DNA of 64,000 bases from Agrobacterium vitis (GTDB lineage Bacteria; Pseudomonadota; Alphaproteobacteria; Rhizobiales; Rhizobiaceae). The stretch covers positions 1,284,501 to 1,348,500 of the forward strand of contig NZ_AP023272.1 of assembly GCF_013426735.1 (NCBI RefSeq), read 5' to 3'. Below the pieces are notes generated by a model that was not told the DNA's origin, did not search any database, and was given only the letters and a program-made list of their open reading frames with translations. The translations under genes were made by a program, and so were the position numbers. Below, one piece after another: positions 54,654-64,000 of this stretch; position 1 is the first letter of the stretch; each line of letters opens with the position of its first letter.

Positions 54654-54692
54654 GCTGAAATGGCCCCGCTCAAAATGGCTCCACTGAAATGG
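54654..54692. promoter_or_regulatory. Three 15-bp-spaced direct repeats in the divergent promoter region
   Basis: CTGAAATGG (54654), CTCAAAATGG (54669) and CTGAAATGG (54684) recur every 15 bases, between the binding-protein start (54599) and the LysR start (54839). Helix-phase is off by half a turn per step, so they may be a slippage repeat or regulator sites. Confidence 0.5.
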
Positions 54693-54838
54693 ACCGCCGC
54701 GTTTTATGCATTTGAGCGGTTGCTTTGCGGCTTGAAAAGCATCAAATTTCGTCCGCTTCGATGCCTTAATGGCATCGCTTGCTCGCTCTGTATGTGAATC
54801 GTTCAATCTGCCTAAAAAATGGACTGGTGTGTTACGCC

Positions 54839-55795
54839 ATGCTTCACTCCCGTAAGCTGCTTTATATCGACGAGATTGCCCGTTGCGGTTCAATTCGTAA
54901 AGCCGCCGCTAGACTTAACGTTGCATCTTCCGCTGTCAACCGGCAGATTCTGGCACTGGAAGACGAGCTTGGCGTTCCGCTCTTTGAGCGTCTGCCGCGT
55001 GGGCTTCGGCTGACGGCGGCGGGGGAGCTGTGCGTCGAGCATATCCGCGACGTTCTGAAGGGCTATGAACGTCTTGAAACGCGGATCCGCAGCCTGAAAA
55101 TGCCACAGGTGGGCAAGGTGTCGCTGGTCGCCACGGTGGGGCTGGCCGCCGGTCCCCTGCCGGAAATCATTGCCCGGTTTCTGGACGCGCATCCGCGCAT
55201 CAAGGTGCATCTGCGCAATGACAGCGGCTCCACCACCCTCAATCCGGTGCTGACAGGCGAAGTGGATATCGGGCTGGGCTTCAACATCCCGGCAACACCA
55301 GGTATTCGGACCATCGCCAATTTCGATATCCCTGTCGGCGCGGTTTTACCGCCCGGTCATCGGCTGGCGCGTGAAAAAGGTCCGATCGATCTGGTCGATG
55401 TGGTGCAGGAAAAACTGGTGCTGGCTGAGCCTGGCACCAGCCTGCGCAATGTCATCAATCTGGCGCTTGCCAATCTGCCGCTGCCGGTCGAGCCCCTGCT
55501 GGAAACCAACGCCTCCGAATTGTTGAAGCAATTGGTTAAATGCGGCACGGCGCTGACGCTGCTCAACCCGCTGGATGTCATTGTCGAATGCCGCAAGGGC
55601 GAACTGGTGTTTCGCCCGCTGGCCGAACCGCATTGCCGCCACCAGCCGATGAAACTGTTTGCCCGGGCGCGGGCGCCGCTCGATGCGGCGACCAGCCTGT
55701 TCGTTGAATATCTGGTTCAGGAAATCCAGGCCCTGGTGGTGGAATTGCAGGGCAGGGGATATCTTGCCGCGGACCGTTCTTATTCCGGGGAGTAA
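54839..55795 (+). CDS. LysR-family transcriptional regulator
   Basis: A 318-residue regulator from the ATG at 54839. N-terminal winged helix: YIDEIARCGSIRKAAARLNVASSAVNRQILALEDELGVPLFER. The inducer-binding domain has VGAVLPPGHRLA and ECRKGELVFRPLAEP. It is divergent from the importer operon and probably activates it in response to the substrate or a product. Its end overlaps the creatininase gene by 16 bases on the other strand. Confidence 0.92.
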   Translation: MLHSRKLLYIDEIARCGSIRKAAARLNVASSAVNRQILALEDELGVPLFERLPRGLRLTAAGELCVEHIRDVLKGYERLETRIRSLKMPQVGKVSLVATVGLAAGPLPEIIARFLDAHPRIKVHLRNDSGSTTLNPVLTGEVDIGLGFNIPATPGIRTIANFDIPVGAVLPPGHRLAREKGPIDLVDVVQEKLVLAEPGTSLRNVINLALANLPLPVEPLLETNASELLKQLVKCGTALTLLNPLDVIVECRKGELVFRPLAEPHCRHQPMKLFARARAPLDAATSLFVEYLVQEIQALVVELQGRGYLAADRSYSGE

Positions 55796-56580
55796 AGCGC
55801 CGACAGCGGATAGTCCCTGACGTCACGCAAGAGCTGGATGAAGCCGGACACCTGATGACGGCAGATCGCTTCACCCTTTTCCGCGGTGCCTTTCGAGGCA
55901 TCGCCGACAACACCGGCTGGGTTGAGGTCATGGGCGATCCAGGCCAGCGAATGGGGCGGCAAGGGCTGGAGAAAGTCCGAGCGTTCCTTCATCCATTCCG
56001 CCTTGGAGACGAAGTTTTCGGCCTTGTCCATCCGCACCAGTTCGGGGCGAAAATGCAGCATCAGCGAGGTTTCCACTTCGCCGCCATGAATGCCATAGCG
56101 GTTTTCATGGTCGGAAATCATGCCCTCGGGATTTCCGAACCGGCTCCATTGGGTGGACATCACCGCCATCTTGTGGCGGACGCGCAATTCGCGCCCGACA
56201 ATGCTCATGATATCGACATTGCCACCATGGGAATTGACGATGACCAGCTTGCGCAGGCCCGCTTCCGCCACCTTGGCACCGATGGCGGTCCAGGCCGCAA
56301 TCAGCAGATCCGCGCTGAGTGAGAGCGTGCCGGGGCCATAAACATGTTCATTGGCCTTGCCGATTTCCTGGGTGGGGAGAACCAGGAAGTCCAGGTCATC
56401 CGGGCGCTGGCGCTTCAGCTCTGCCAGCATGCCATTGGCAATCGCCACATCGGTTGCAATTGGCAGATGTGGCCCATGTTGCTCGGTAGAGGCAATCGGC
56501 AAAACGGCGATGGTGCTGTCAGGTGACAGGCTGGCGAAATCATAGGTGTTCAACTCATTCCAGTAAAAGGGCTTGGTCAT
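55780..56580 (-). CDS. Creatininase-family amidohydrolase
   Basis: A 266-residue metal hydrolase. The metal site motif is LPIASTEQHGPHLPIATD (Glu and His near 34, Asp near 44), then VIVNSHGGN (His near 120) and IHGGEVETSLML (Glu near 172). The family opens cyclic amides (creatinine, formamidopyrimidines, related ureides). Its vicinity to the pyrimidine-like importer, CodA-like hydrolase and LysR gene suggests one pathway. It is not in the same operon. Confidence 0.88.
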   Translation of the reverse strand: MTKPFYWNELNTYDFASLSPDSTIAVLPIASTEQHGPHLPIATDVAIANGMLAELKRQRPDDLDFLVLPTQEIGKANEHVYGPGTLSLSADLLIAAWTAIGAKVAEAGLRKLVIVNSHGGNVDIMSIVGRELRVRHKMAVMSTQWSRFGNPEGMISDHENRYGIHGGEVETSLMLHFRPELVRMDKAENFVSKAEWMKERSDFLQPLPPHSLAWIAHDLNPAGVVGDASKGTAEKGEAICRHQVSGFIQLLRDVRDYPLSALYSPE

Positions 56581-56883
56581 GATGCTTCCCCATTGATTGG
56601 CTAAAATCGATCAAAGTTGATATGGGATCAGTTGGAACTTTCGATCTTTTTGTAATCGTTTGTCTTTTTACGAAAGCCGCGATCCATTTTTCTCTCATAG
56701 TTCTAGGGATAAGCTCTGTTCATGTCGCGGAAAAGCATCGATTTGCGTGCGCCGCGATGCCGAAAAGCGCGCGATTCGAAACGCTGTTAACCTTAATGGT
56801 TGGTAATTATCACGATTGGCCCTGCGCGTGGTTGAGAAGCGCTTGCGACAGGCGTAAAACGGTTGCGGGAAGCTGGAACCATT
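56581..56883. other. Spacer between creatininase-like and phosphatase genes
   Basis: About 300 bases with AT-rich 56600-56700. It should carry the promoters of both divergent genes. No gene is supported; small frames here have no ribosome site or family resemblance. Confidence 0.4.
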
Positions 56884-57663
56884 ATGATAAAGTTGTTGCG
56901 TAAATTTCTCGACGTCGGATCGGAAACCGGTGTGGCTGGCATGCGTAGTCGTGTGGATATCGATCCCAAGGCGTTTTCCGCGATTTATGCGGTGGGAGAT
57001 GTGCATGGTTGTTATGCTGAGTTGCTGGAAGCGGAATGCCGTATCTTGCACGATGCCGGCAGTATCGATGGTCCCAAGCTGATTGTCATGCTGGGCGATT
57101 ATGTCGATCGCGGGCCGTCCTCGCGCCGGGTGATCGATCATCTGATGGCGCCGCTGGCGCCCGGTTTCGAGCGGGTGTCGCTGTGCGGCAATCACGACGA
57201 TGTGTTCTGCCATTTTCTCGACGATCCTTCAGCGGGACGGCGCTGGCTGGATTTTGGCGCGGCGGCCACGCTTTATTCCTATGGCATCGATATCGATCAC
57301 GCTTTGCACCAGGCCGGCAGTTTCAAGGGGCTCTCCTCTGAACTGGCACGGGCCATTCCTGAAAGCCATTATACCTGGCTGAAATCCCTACCGGTCATGC
57401 TCAAGGCGGGGCAATTTCTGTTCGTGCACGCAGGCCTGAAGCCGGGCGTCGCGCTGGAAGCCCAGGCCGACGAAGATCTGATGTGGATTCGCGAACCCTT
57501 TCTCGGTCGTGGTCCGGAGCTGCCCTATACGGTTGTGCATGGACATACCCCGACCGATGCGGTCACCTTCGGCAAGAACCGGATCGGCATCGATACCGGT
57601 GCCTATGCCTCAGGACGCCTCGCCGTTTTGCGGATTGCCGATGGACATACGAGCCTGATCTAG
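56884..57663 (+). CDS. PPP-family metallophosphoesterase (PrpA/ApaH-like)
   Basis: A 259-residue phosphatase from the ATG at 56884. The metal-binding signatures are GDVHGCY (Asp, His), LGDYVDRGP (Asp) and CGNHDD (Asn, His), with later His residues in FVHAGLKPG and VVHGHTP. Members act on phosphoproteins or diadenosine tetraphosphate. It stands alone, converging on the EamA gene. Confidence 0.9.
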   Translation: MIKLLRKFLDVGSETGVAGMRSRVDIDPKAFSAIYAVGDVHGCYAELLEAECRILHDAGSIDGPKLIVMLGDYVDRGPSSRRVIDHLMAPLAPGFERVSLCGNHDDVFCHFLDDPSAGRRWLDFGAAATLYSYGIDIDHALHQAGSFKGLSSELARAIPESHYTWLKSLPVMLKAGQFLFVHAGLKPGVALEAQADEDLMWIREPFLGRGPELPYTVVHGHTPTDAVTFGKNRIGIDTGAYASGRLAVLRIADGHTSLI

Positions 57664-57672
57664 AGTTTGCCC

Positions 57673-58578
57673 TTAGCGGGCAGTGGTTTGCGGTTTGCCC
57701 CATTCGGCCAGCGCAATGCCGCCGATCACCAGGCTGAGCGCCAGCATGTGAAAACCTTCCAGCTTTTCACCGACCACGGCGACCGACAGGATGGTGCCGA
57801 ACACCGGCACAAGGTTGATGAACAGGCCGGCCCGGTTGGCGCCGATCATGTTGACCCCTGATATATAGAGTGTTTGCGACACCAGGGATGGCAGGAGCCC
57901 GCAAAACAGGATCAGCGCCCAGCCGGTGGTGTCGGGTGTGATCAGGCTGCCATTACTGGCTTCCCAGGCGACCAGCGGCAGGGAGGCCAGCGCTGCCCCG
58001 AAGGCCAGGGCTGCCATCAGCGTCTTCCAGTGCAGTTCCGGCTTCCAGCGCAGCGCCACGGTAAAGATCGCATAGCAGAGCACGGCCAGCAGCATCAGTG
58101 TATCGCCGAAATTCAGCCGCAGCGACAAAAGCGCCATCAGATCGCCATGGCCTGCCGTCAGCGCCACGCCAATGAAGCTGATCAGGAAGCCGGCAATCTG
58201 GATGGCGGAGGCGGCAATCCGAAACAGCAGGAAATTCAACAGGAAGATCAGCACGGGAATGCCGCCCTGCTCAATAGCGCCATTCACGGCGGAGGTGTAT
58301 TTCAGTGCCGAATAGAGAAAGCCATTAAAACCGGTATAGCCGATAGCGCCGAGCGCCAGCAGCAGGGGAATATGACGGCGGATCACGGGCCAGTCCGCTT
58401 TGATCTGGCGGGAGGACACGGCCAGCAGCAGCGTCAAGGCCAGCGACCAGCGGCCAAGATTCAGCATCATCGGGCTGATATGGCCAACGGCCAGCTTGCC
58501 CGCCACGGCATTGCCGCCCCAAAACAAGGTTGTCAGCACCAGATAGGCATAGGCTCTGATTTGCATCTGATCGTTCAA
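57673..58578 (-). CDS. EamA/DMT-family transporter
   Basis: A 301-residue inner-membrane protein with about ten segments in two EamA repeats. The first begins ILVLTTLFWGGNAVAGKLAVG-type (LTTLFWGGNAVAGK) and the second contains GALFTVALRWK-like and GLFINLVPVFGTILSVA. Exports small metabolites or amino acids; substrate unknown. It lies opposite purA across a spacer with a large inverted repeat. Confidence 0.9.
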   Translation of the reverse strand: MNDQMQIRAYAYLVLTTLFWGGNAVAGKLAVGHISPMMLNLGRWSLALTLLLAVSSRQIKADWPVIRRHIPLLLALGAIGYTGFNGFLYSALKYTSAVNGAIEQGGIPVLIFLLNFLLFRIAASAIQIAGFLISFIGVALTAGHGDLMALLSLRLNFGDTLMLLAVLCYAIFTVALRWKPELHWKTLMAALAFGAALASLPLVAWEASNGSLITPDTTGWALILFCGLLPSLVSQTLYISGVNMIGANRAGLFINLVPVFGTILSVAVVGEKLEGFHMLALSLVIGGIALAEWGKPQTTAR

Positions 58579-58615
58579 CCTCTGCGCGTCGCCAATTTCG
58601 ATGCAGTGTGACTAC

Positions 58616-58657
58616 TGCATAATTCCTGAAACCGGAATCGATTTCAGGAATTATGCA
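58616..58657. repeat. Perfect 16-bp inverted repeat upstream of purA and the EamA gene
   Basis: TGCATAATTCCTGAAA (58616-58631) is repeated inverted at 58642-58657 around CCGGAATCGA. It is in the divergent spacer 58579-58943, which has no supported gene. It resembles a palindromic intergenic motif I recall as common in rhizobia; it could equally be an operator. Confidence 0.7.
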
Positions 58658-58943
58658 ATCGTAAAATTGTGTTGCACCGTCATATGTCTCTGCCATGCAA
58701 AAAGCCGGATTAACGCGCATAAACGTGTCGCTTTCCGCAAAACAACACAGTATAGATGCGCGGGTTTGGGGACGCGCAGGCGCGAAAACGCGCTGCCTTG
58801 ACTGGAAACCTGTTCAGAACGATCTGCTTCAGGGAGAATGGCGGCGCGCAGCAGACAGAACGTGTGACGGCTTACGGCTTTATCAACCGCCAGCGCTGTC
58901 GCGAGGCGAGGTTACGCTTGAGGCGTAAAGACAGGATTTTGAA

Positions 58944-60242
<1,299 letters not shown>

Positions 60243-60301
60243 GGTTAGAGTTGAATTAATTTGTCTTGTCGGCCTGGGCCGGTGATCACGAGAAAGTACG
60301 G

Positions 60302-62443
60302 ATGGCAGATTTCGTAGCAGTTATTCGGCGCGCCGTTGATGGCCTGTCGAACAATACCCCGGAAATGCGCGTAAAGGTGTATGAGAAGGCTCGTGGCGCA
60401 GTGATGCGGCAGCTGGACAATATGACACCCAAGCCGTCGGAAGACATGCTGCGCCGCCAGCTGGACAAGCTCGACGCCGCGATTGCCGAGGTCGAGGCAG
60501 ATTATGCAGAGGCTCTTCCTGCGGTGGAAGAGGATGCCTATGAGCCGGAGCCGGTTTATGAACCAGCACCGGCTTATGAACCTGAGCCGGAACCAGAACC
60601 CGTTCACCATGAACCGGAGCCTGTTGAGGAACCGGCGCATGAGCCCGAATACGTGCATCAGGCCGAACCTGCTCATGAGCCGGAGCCGGCTTATGTTCCT
60701 GCCCCAGCACCTGTCTATGTGCCTGAACCAGATCCTGAGCCGGTTTATGAACCGGAGCCTGAACCTTATAAGCCAGAACCAGCGCGCATTCCGCCTGCTA
60801 TTTGGGAGAATGAAGAGCCTGTTCTTCCAGCCGTGTCTTCTGCGCCCGCGGCCCCAGCGCCAGCCGTAAAGCCTTCGGCGCCCCAGAAACATTCGATGGA
60901 CGAATGGCTGGAAAGCCATTTGGAGCCGACCCCAGCTCCGCTTGCACCTGTCCATTCCTTTGAAGCACAGCCGCAGTCGCGCCAGGAAGAGGCAGAAAAG
61001 CCCGCAGTCTACCCCGCCATTCCACCGGCACGCCAGCCGGTGTTCGATGAAGCCGAGGCGCTGGGCGCTTTCGACGCTTTCGTGCGCGACAACAAGCAGC
61101 CTGCGGCGCAGGGTGGCTCCTTCTCGCAAACTGCTCATGAAGATCCGAAGCATCTTCTGGACTGGAGCGACAAGCATCAGAACGCCAGCTTTGGCACGCC
61201 TGCCGGTCAGGAGTCCGGAAACGATGAAAAGGCCGTTCGCAACGGAGCTTCCGCCAGCAAGGCAGGCGAAGATCCTGCCTGGTTCGATGATTTCGTCGCT
61301 GCACAGCCTGTGCCACCGGCGGCAGCTAAAAAGCAACAGCGCGCCGCCGCGCCGGACCGAAGCAATTCTTCGGAAGACATGGCAGCCGTGCTGGCAAAGG
61401 CCAACAGGAAGGCCGGGCTGCGCACTAAGAAATCCCGTCGGACCGCGCCTTACATCATCACTGGTGTGCTGATCCTGTTGATCGGCGGCGGTGGCTACTA
61501 CGCCTATGCTCATCGTGACAATCTGCCGGGTGCCATCGCCGGGTTGAAGCAAACAGTGACAGGATTGTTTGCCTCGAAGGACTCTACACCAGCATCCGCA
61601 CCGTCCTCGCAGACGGGCAGCGCGGATGCCGGAAAGCCGGCCACCGTTCCGGCGTCAACCGGCGATGCCGGGGCTGCGGGGCAGAAATTCACCCAGAAGC
61701 TGATGCCTGATGGTACGGAAGTGGATGAGGGGGCCTCAAACGCTGCCGCCAATAGCGGTGAGGGCCGTTCGGTGGCCCAGCAGAATGGCGGGGCCAATCC
61801 GGCAGCGCCAGTGTCCGGCGGTGCGGCCAGTGCGCCAGCCACCACCACGCCTGTGCAGGGTGCGCCCTTTACCGTGCCGGAAAATGGCCAGAAGGCCTAT
61901 CTCTATGAAGAGCGTCTCGGCCAGACGACGCCGACCACCGTGCAGGGCTATATTGTCTGGGAAGCCCGACATGAGACCGGCGACAGCGGCAAGCCGGAAC
62001 CGGAAATCCAGGGCAAGCTGACGATCCCTGAGCGGGGGCTGACAGCGCTGATTACCTTCAAGCGCAATACCGACAGCTCGCTTCCCGCTAGCCACCTGAT
62101 GGAAATCGTCTTCTCGGTGCCGCAGAATTTTGAGGGTGGCGGCATAGACAGCGTCCAGCGCGTTGCGATGAAGGCAAGCGAGCAGGATCGCGGCGATCCG
62201 ATCGTGGCGGTGCCTGCCAAGATCACCGACGACACGTTCATGATTGCCTTCAACGATTTTGCCGAAGTGGTGGCCCGCAATGTCGATCTGTTGCGCAGCC
62301 GTGACTGGATCGACATTCCCGTCACCTATCGCAACGGTCGCCGTGCGCTGATTACCCTCGACAAGGGCGCCGCTGGCAAGCCGATCTTCGACAGCGTCAT
62401 CAAGGAATGGGCGGCGCTCGGCAACAATCGCAGCGGTGGGTGA
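60302..62443 (+). CDS. Pro/Glu-rich membrane protein, unknown function
   Basis: A 713-residue protein from the ATG at 60302, after purA. Residues about 1-75 are a helical, possibly folded module (VAVIRRAVDGL, MRRQLDKLDAAIAEVEADYAEAL). Residues about 80-170 are a degenerate Pro/Glu repeat (EPEPVYEP, EPAHEP and variants). A membrane segment (YIITGVLILLIGGGGYYAYA) lies near 395, so the first half faces the cytoplasm. The C-terminal 200 residues form a conserved periplasmic domain (EARHETGDSGKPEPEIQGKLTIPERG, ASEQDRGDPIVAVPAKITDDTFMIAF). Homologues follow purA in other rhizobia, from memory; function unknown. Confidence 0.8.
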   Translation: MADFVAVIRRAVDGLSNNTPEMRVKVYEKARGAVMRQLDNMTPKPSEDMLRRQLDKLDAAIAEVEADYAEALPAVEEDAYEPEPVYEPAPAYEPEPEPEPVHHEPEPVEEPAHEPEYVHQAEPAHEPEPAYVPAPAPVYVPEPDPEPVYEPEPEPYKPEPARIPPAIWENEEPVLPAVSSAPAAPAPAVKPSAPQKHSMDEWLESHLEPTPAPLAPVHSFEAQPQSRQEEAEKPAVYPAIPPARQPVFDEAEALGAFDAFVRDNKQPAAQGGSFSQTAHEDPKHLLDWSDKHQNASFGTPAGQESGNDEKAVRNGASASKAGEDPAWFDDFVAAQPVPPAAAKKQQRAAAPDRSNSSEDMAAVLAKANRKAGLRTKKSRRTAPYIITGVLILLIGGGGYYAYAHRDNLPGAIAGLKQTVTGLFASKDSTPASAPSSQTGSADAGKPATVPASTGDAGAAGQKFTQKLMPDGTEVDEGASNAAANSGEGRSVAQQNGGANPAAPVSGGAASAPATTTPVQGAPFTVPENGQKAYLYEERLGQTTPTTVQGYIVWEARHETGDSGKPEPEIQGKLTIPERGLTALITFKRNTDSSLPASHLMEIVFSVPQNFEGGGIDSVQRVAMKASEQDRGDPIVAVPAKITDDTFMIAFNDFAEVVARNVDLLRSRDWIDIPVTYRNGRRALITLDKGAAGKPIFDSVIKEWAALGNNRSGG

Positions 62444-62505
62444 TCACTGTCGCAGACTAGTAAACTCGGCCTTGCGCCGAGCAGCGTCTGATCTGAGATG
62501 TCACA

Positions 62506-62550
62506 AGGGCCTATCCGTGTTTCTTGTAAACACGGATAGGCCCTGTCTAT
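62506..62550. terminator. Strong bidirectional terminator between convergent genes
   Basis: Perfect 17-bp arms: AGGGCCTATCCGTGTTT (62506-62522) pairs with 62528-62544 around CTTGT. The plus-strand tail is CTGTCTATTTCT. It lies between the Pro/Glu-rich gene and the MFS gene. Confidence 0.85.
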
Positions 62551-62582
62551 TTCTATTGATGAATTTTAAGCGATTCCAACAC

Positions 62583-63836
62583 CTACCGCCTATGTTCCGG
62601 CAGTTCCGGTGCGACCTGCTTATGATTGAAGACGAACAGCAGCAGTGCCAGGGCAGCGATACCACCATGAACGAAATAGGCGAGCGAATAGCCGCCTTCC
62701 TGGGTGAGCCAGCCGGCGACGACATTGCTGGAGGAGGCACCGATGCCCTGGACGGTCATGACGGCCCCTAGGCCAACGTTGAAACGACCGGAGCCGGACA
62801 GAATACGTTCGGCGGCAATCGGCGTGGCGATGCCGATCAAGCCAGCGCCGATGCCATCCAGGATCTGCACCGGATAAATGGCGGCGAAGCTGGAAAAGCT
62901 ACCAGCAATCATGCCCCGGATAGGCAGAGCCATCAAAGCGATAAAAAACACCGACCGCAGTCCAAACCGGGCAATCATCCAAGGGGCGGCGCAGGCGACG
63001 ACGATCATCGCCAGTTGCGAGACGCCTGTCGTGATGGCGGTGGTCTTGAAGGGACTGTCGAGCTGGATGGAGAAATTCTGGGCGATCAATCGGCTGATCG
63101 GCGCATTGCCGAAATGGAAGATCATCAGGATGAGGGCGAGTACGATCAGCCCGCGACTATGCACCAGCATGGAATAGCCCGAAGGCTGGGCTACGGTGTG
63201 GTCCTCATCCTCAGCCGATCTGTCCTTATGACTCAGCCCGCGGGCAACGTCCTGGTCGATTTCCTGGGGCCGGATTGCCAGGACCGCCGCGATGGTGGCA
63301 AGCGCCGAGGCGATCATCAGCCAGACAACGCCGTTCTGGCCGAAATAGCTGGTGAGGACGAAAATGCAGACCAGTGAAAACACATTGCCGGTATGGTTCC
63401 AGACTTCATTGCGGGAGACCTGGTCGGAAAAAGCTCTTTCCCCGACCAGTCCTAGTGTCATCCCCATCAGGGCTGGGCCGATCACCGCGCCCACCAGGGC
63501 CGTTGCCGATTGTCCGCCGAACACTGCCAGATTGTCGGGGCTCGCCAGCGTCCACAGTGCGGCGGCTGTGACGAGTGTGACCGGCAGGATGATCAGGCTC
63601 CGTTTATAGGGGCTTGCATCGACAACCGCGCCAAACAGGGGCGTGACCACCATGCCGAGCACGCCACCCATCGTGGCGATGATGCCCAGCGTCATCGGCG
63701 ACCATCCATGGGTTGCCAGGAAGCCATCGAGGAAGGGGCCCAGCCCGTCACGGGCATCGGCGAGGAAAAAGTTGAGGAAGGCAAGGGCAATAAGCGAGCG
63801 GCGGCTCGCGGAGACAATCTTGGACTGTGCGATCAC
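62583..63836 (-). CDS. MFS transporter
   Basis: A 417-residue inner-membrane transporter with about twelve segments starting at GTG. N-terminal LALAFLNFFLADARDGLGPFLDGFL is a characteristic first segment; the loop between segments 2 and 3 contains GVLGMVVTPLFGAVVDASPYKRS, matching the MFS G-x3-D-x2-G-type signature. A charged cytosolic loop lies in the middle. Drug, sugar or metabolite exporter; substrate unknown. Confidence 0.9.
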   Translation of the reverse strand: MIAQSKIVSASRRSLIALAFLNFFLADARDGLGPFLDGFLATHGWSPMTLGIIATMGGVLGMVVTPLFGAVVDASPYKRSLIILPVTLVTAAALWTLASPDNLAVFGGQSATALVGAVIGPALMGMTLGLVGERAFSDQVSRNEVWNHTGNVFSLVCIFVLTSYFGQNGVVWLMIASALATIAAVLAIRPQEIDQDVARGLSHKDRSAEDEDHTVAQPSGYSMLVHSRGLIVLALILMIFHFGNAPISRLIAQNFSIQLDSPFKTTAITTGVSQLAMIVVACAAPWMIARFGLRSVFFIALMALPIRGMIAGSFSSFAAIYPVQILDGIGAGLIGIATPIAAERILSGSGRFNVGLGAVMTVQGIGASSSNVVAGWLTQEGGYSLAYFVHGGIAALALLLFVFNHKQVAPELPEHRR

Positions 63837-63961
63837 GGGCGCGCTTTCGGAAAGGTTGAAAAATCAGCAGTTTAGCATGAATAGGCAGGAGCAGGCGCCT
63901 CGTTAATTTGCCAAATGCAAAATTGTTCCATGCCGCTTGCTCTTTGCGTATCCTGGACTAA

Positions 63962-64000
63962 ATGGGAGATCTGATCCGCCGCCGGTTCTCGGCGTCTGCC
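63962..64000 (+). CDS. Possible start of next gene, cut by window end
   Basis: An ATG at 63962 opens a frame (MGDLIRRRFSASA) to the window edge. The gap 63837-63961 is the divergent spacer from the MFS gene. Too short for identification. Confidence 0.3.
   Translation, partial: MGDLIRRRFSASA

Noticed and set aside
60245..61552. 435-aa minus-strand open frame
   Set aside because: Antisense to the Pro/Glu repeat region; its Arg/Phe/Leu repeats are the mirror of the repeat codons.

Overview
This window is from a chromosome or large replicon of a member of the Rhizobiaceae (Agrobacterium/Allorhizobium/Rhizobium type). The evidence is the GC-rich coding style, a complete smo-type sorbitol/mannitol operon, two RIME-like palindromic elements, and purA and mnmA proteins of alphaproteobacterial character. 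The organism is inferred from gene content only.

Region 1 (1 to about 23.5 kb) is a Mu-like transposable prophage. It is almost entirely on the minus strand, so its genome runs right to left. From the right: a candidate left terminus, an XRE regulator, the plus-strand repressor, a 14-bp inverted-repeat operator, ner, transposase A, target protein B, Gam, GemA, Mor, endolysin, two holin-like proteins, DUF1804 small terminase, large terminase, a portal-MuF-nuclease fusion, gpG, protease/scaffold, DUF2190, major capsid, gp36 and gp37. The tail genes lie beyond the left edge. Between gpG and the protease sits an AT-rich cargo unit with its own candidate promoter and terminator. It encodes a 61-aa protein and a 772-aa Rad50-like ATPase with a CPLC zinc hook and a C-terminal HEPN-type RNx4H motif. 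An 849-bp IS5/IS427-type element with a TA duplication interrupts the large gene; removing it restores one exact open frame.

Region 2 (23.9-34.9 kb) is host sequence: tRNA-Met, mnmA, then the polyol operon smoE-F-G-K-S-mtlK, followed by a HAD phosphatase and an FGGY kinase. RIME-like elements sit between smoE and smoF and between smoS and mtlK.

Region 3 (35.3-40.9 kb) is a three-gene plus-strand island: a DUF1800 protein with a CBM60-like domain, a Tat-exported DUF1501 protein, and a membrane GT2 enzyme carrying the full set of fungal-type chitin synthase motifs. It lies behind a very AT-rich leader with two hairpins and separates the smo operon from a SorC-type regulator. It is my best candidate for an undescribed system, a polysaccharide synthesis and export unit.

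Region 4 (40.85-64 kb) is chromosomal. It holds a HpcH/HpaI aldolase, ung, an aldehyde dehydrogenase and a RidA protein. Two small secreted proteins follow, then a two-gene unit of a RelE/ParE-fold protein overlapping a Shedu-like DUF4263 nuclease, and a quinone reductase. Next is an ABC importer operon with a cytosine-deaminase-like amidohydrolase and an FAD oxidase, its divergent LysR regulator and a creatininase-family hydrolase. The window ends with a PPP-family phosphatase, an EamA transporter, purA, a Pro/Glu-rich membrane protein, an MFS transporter and the first codons of a possible next gene.
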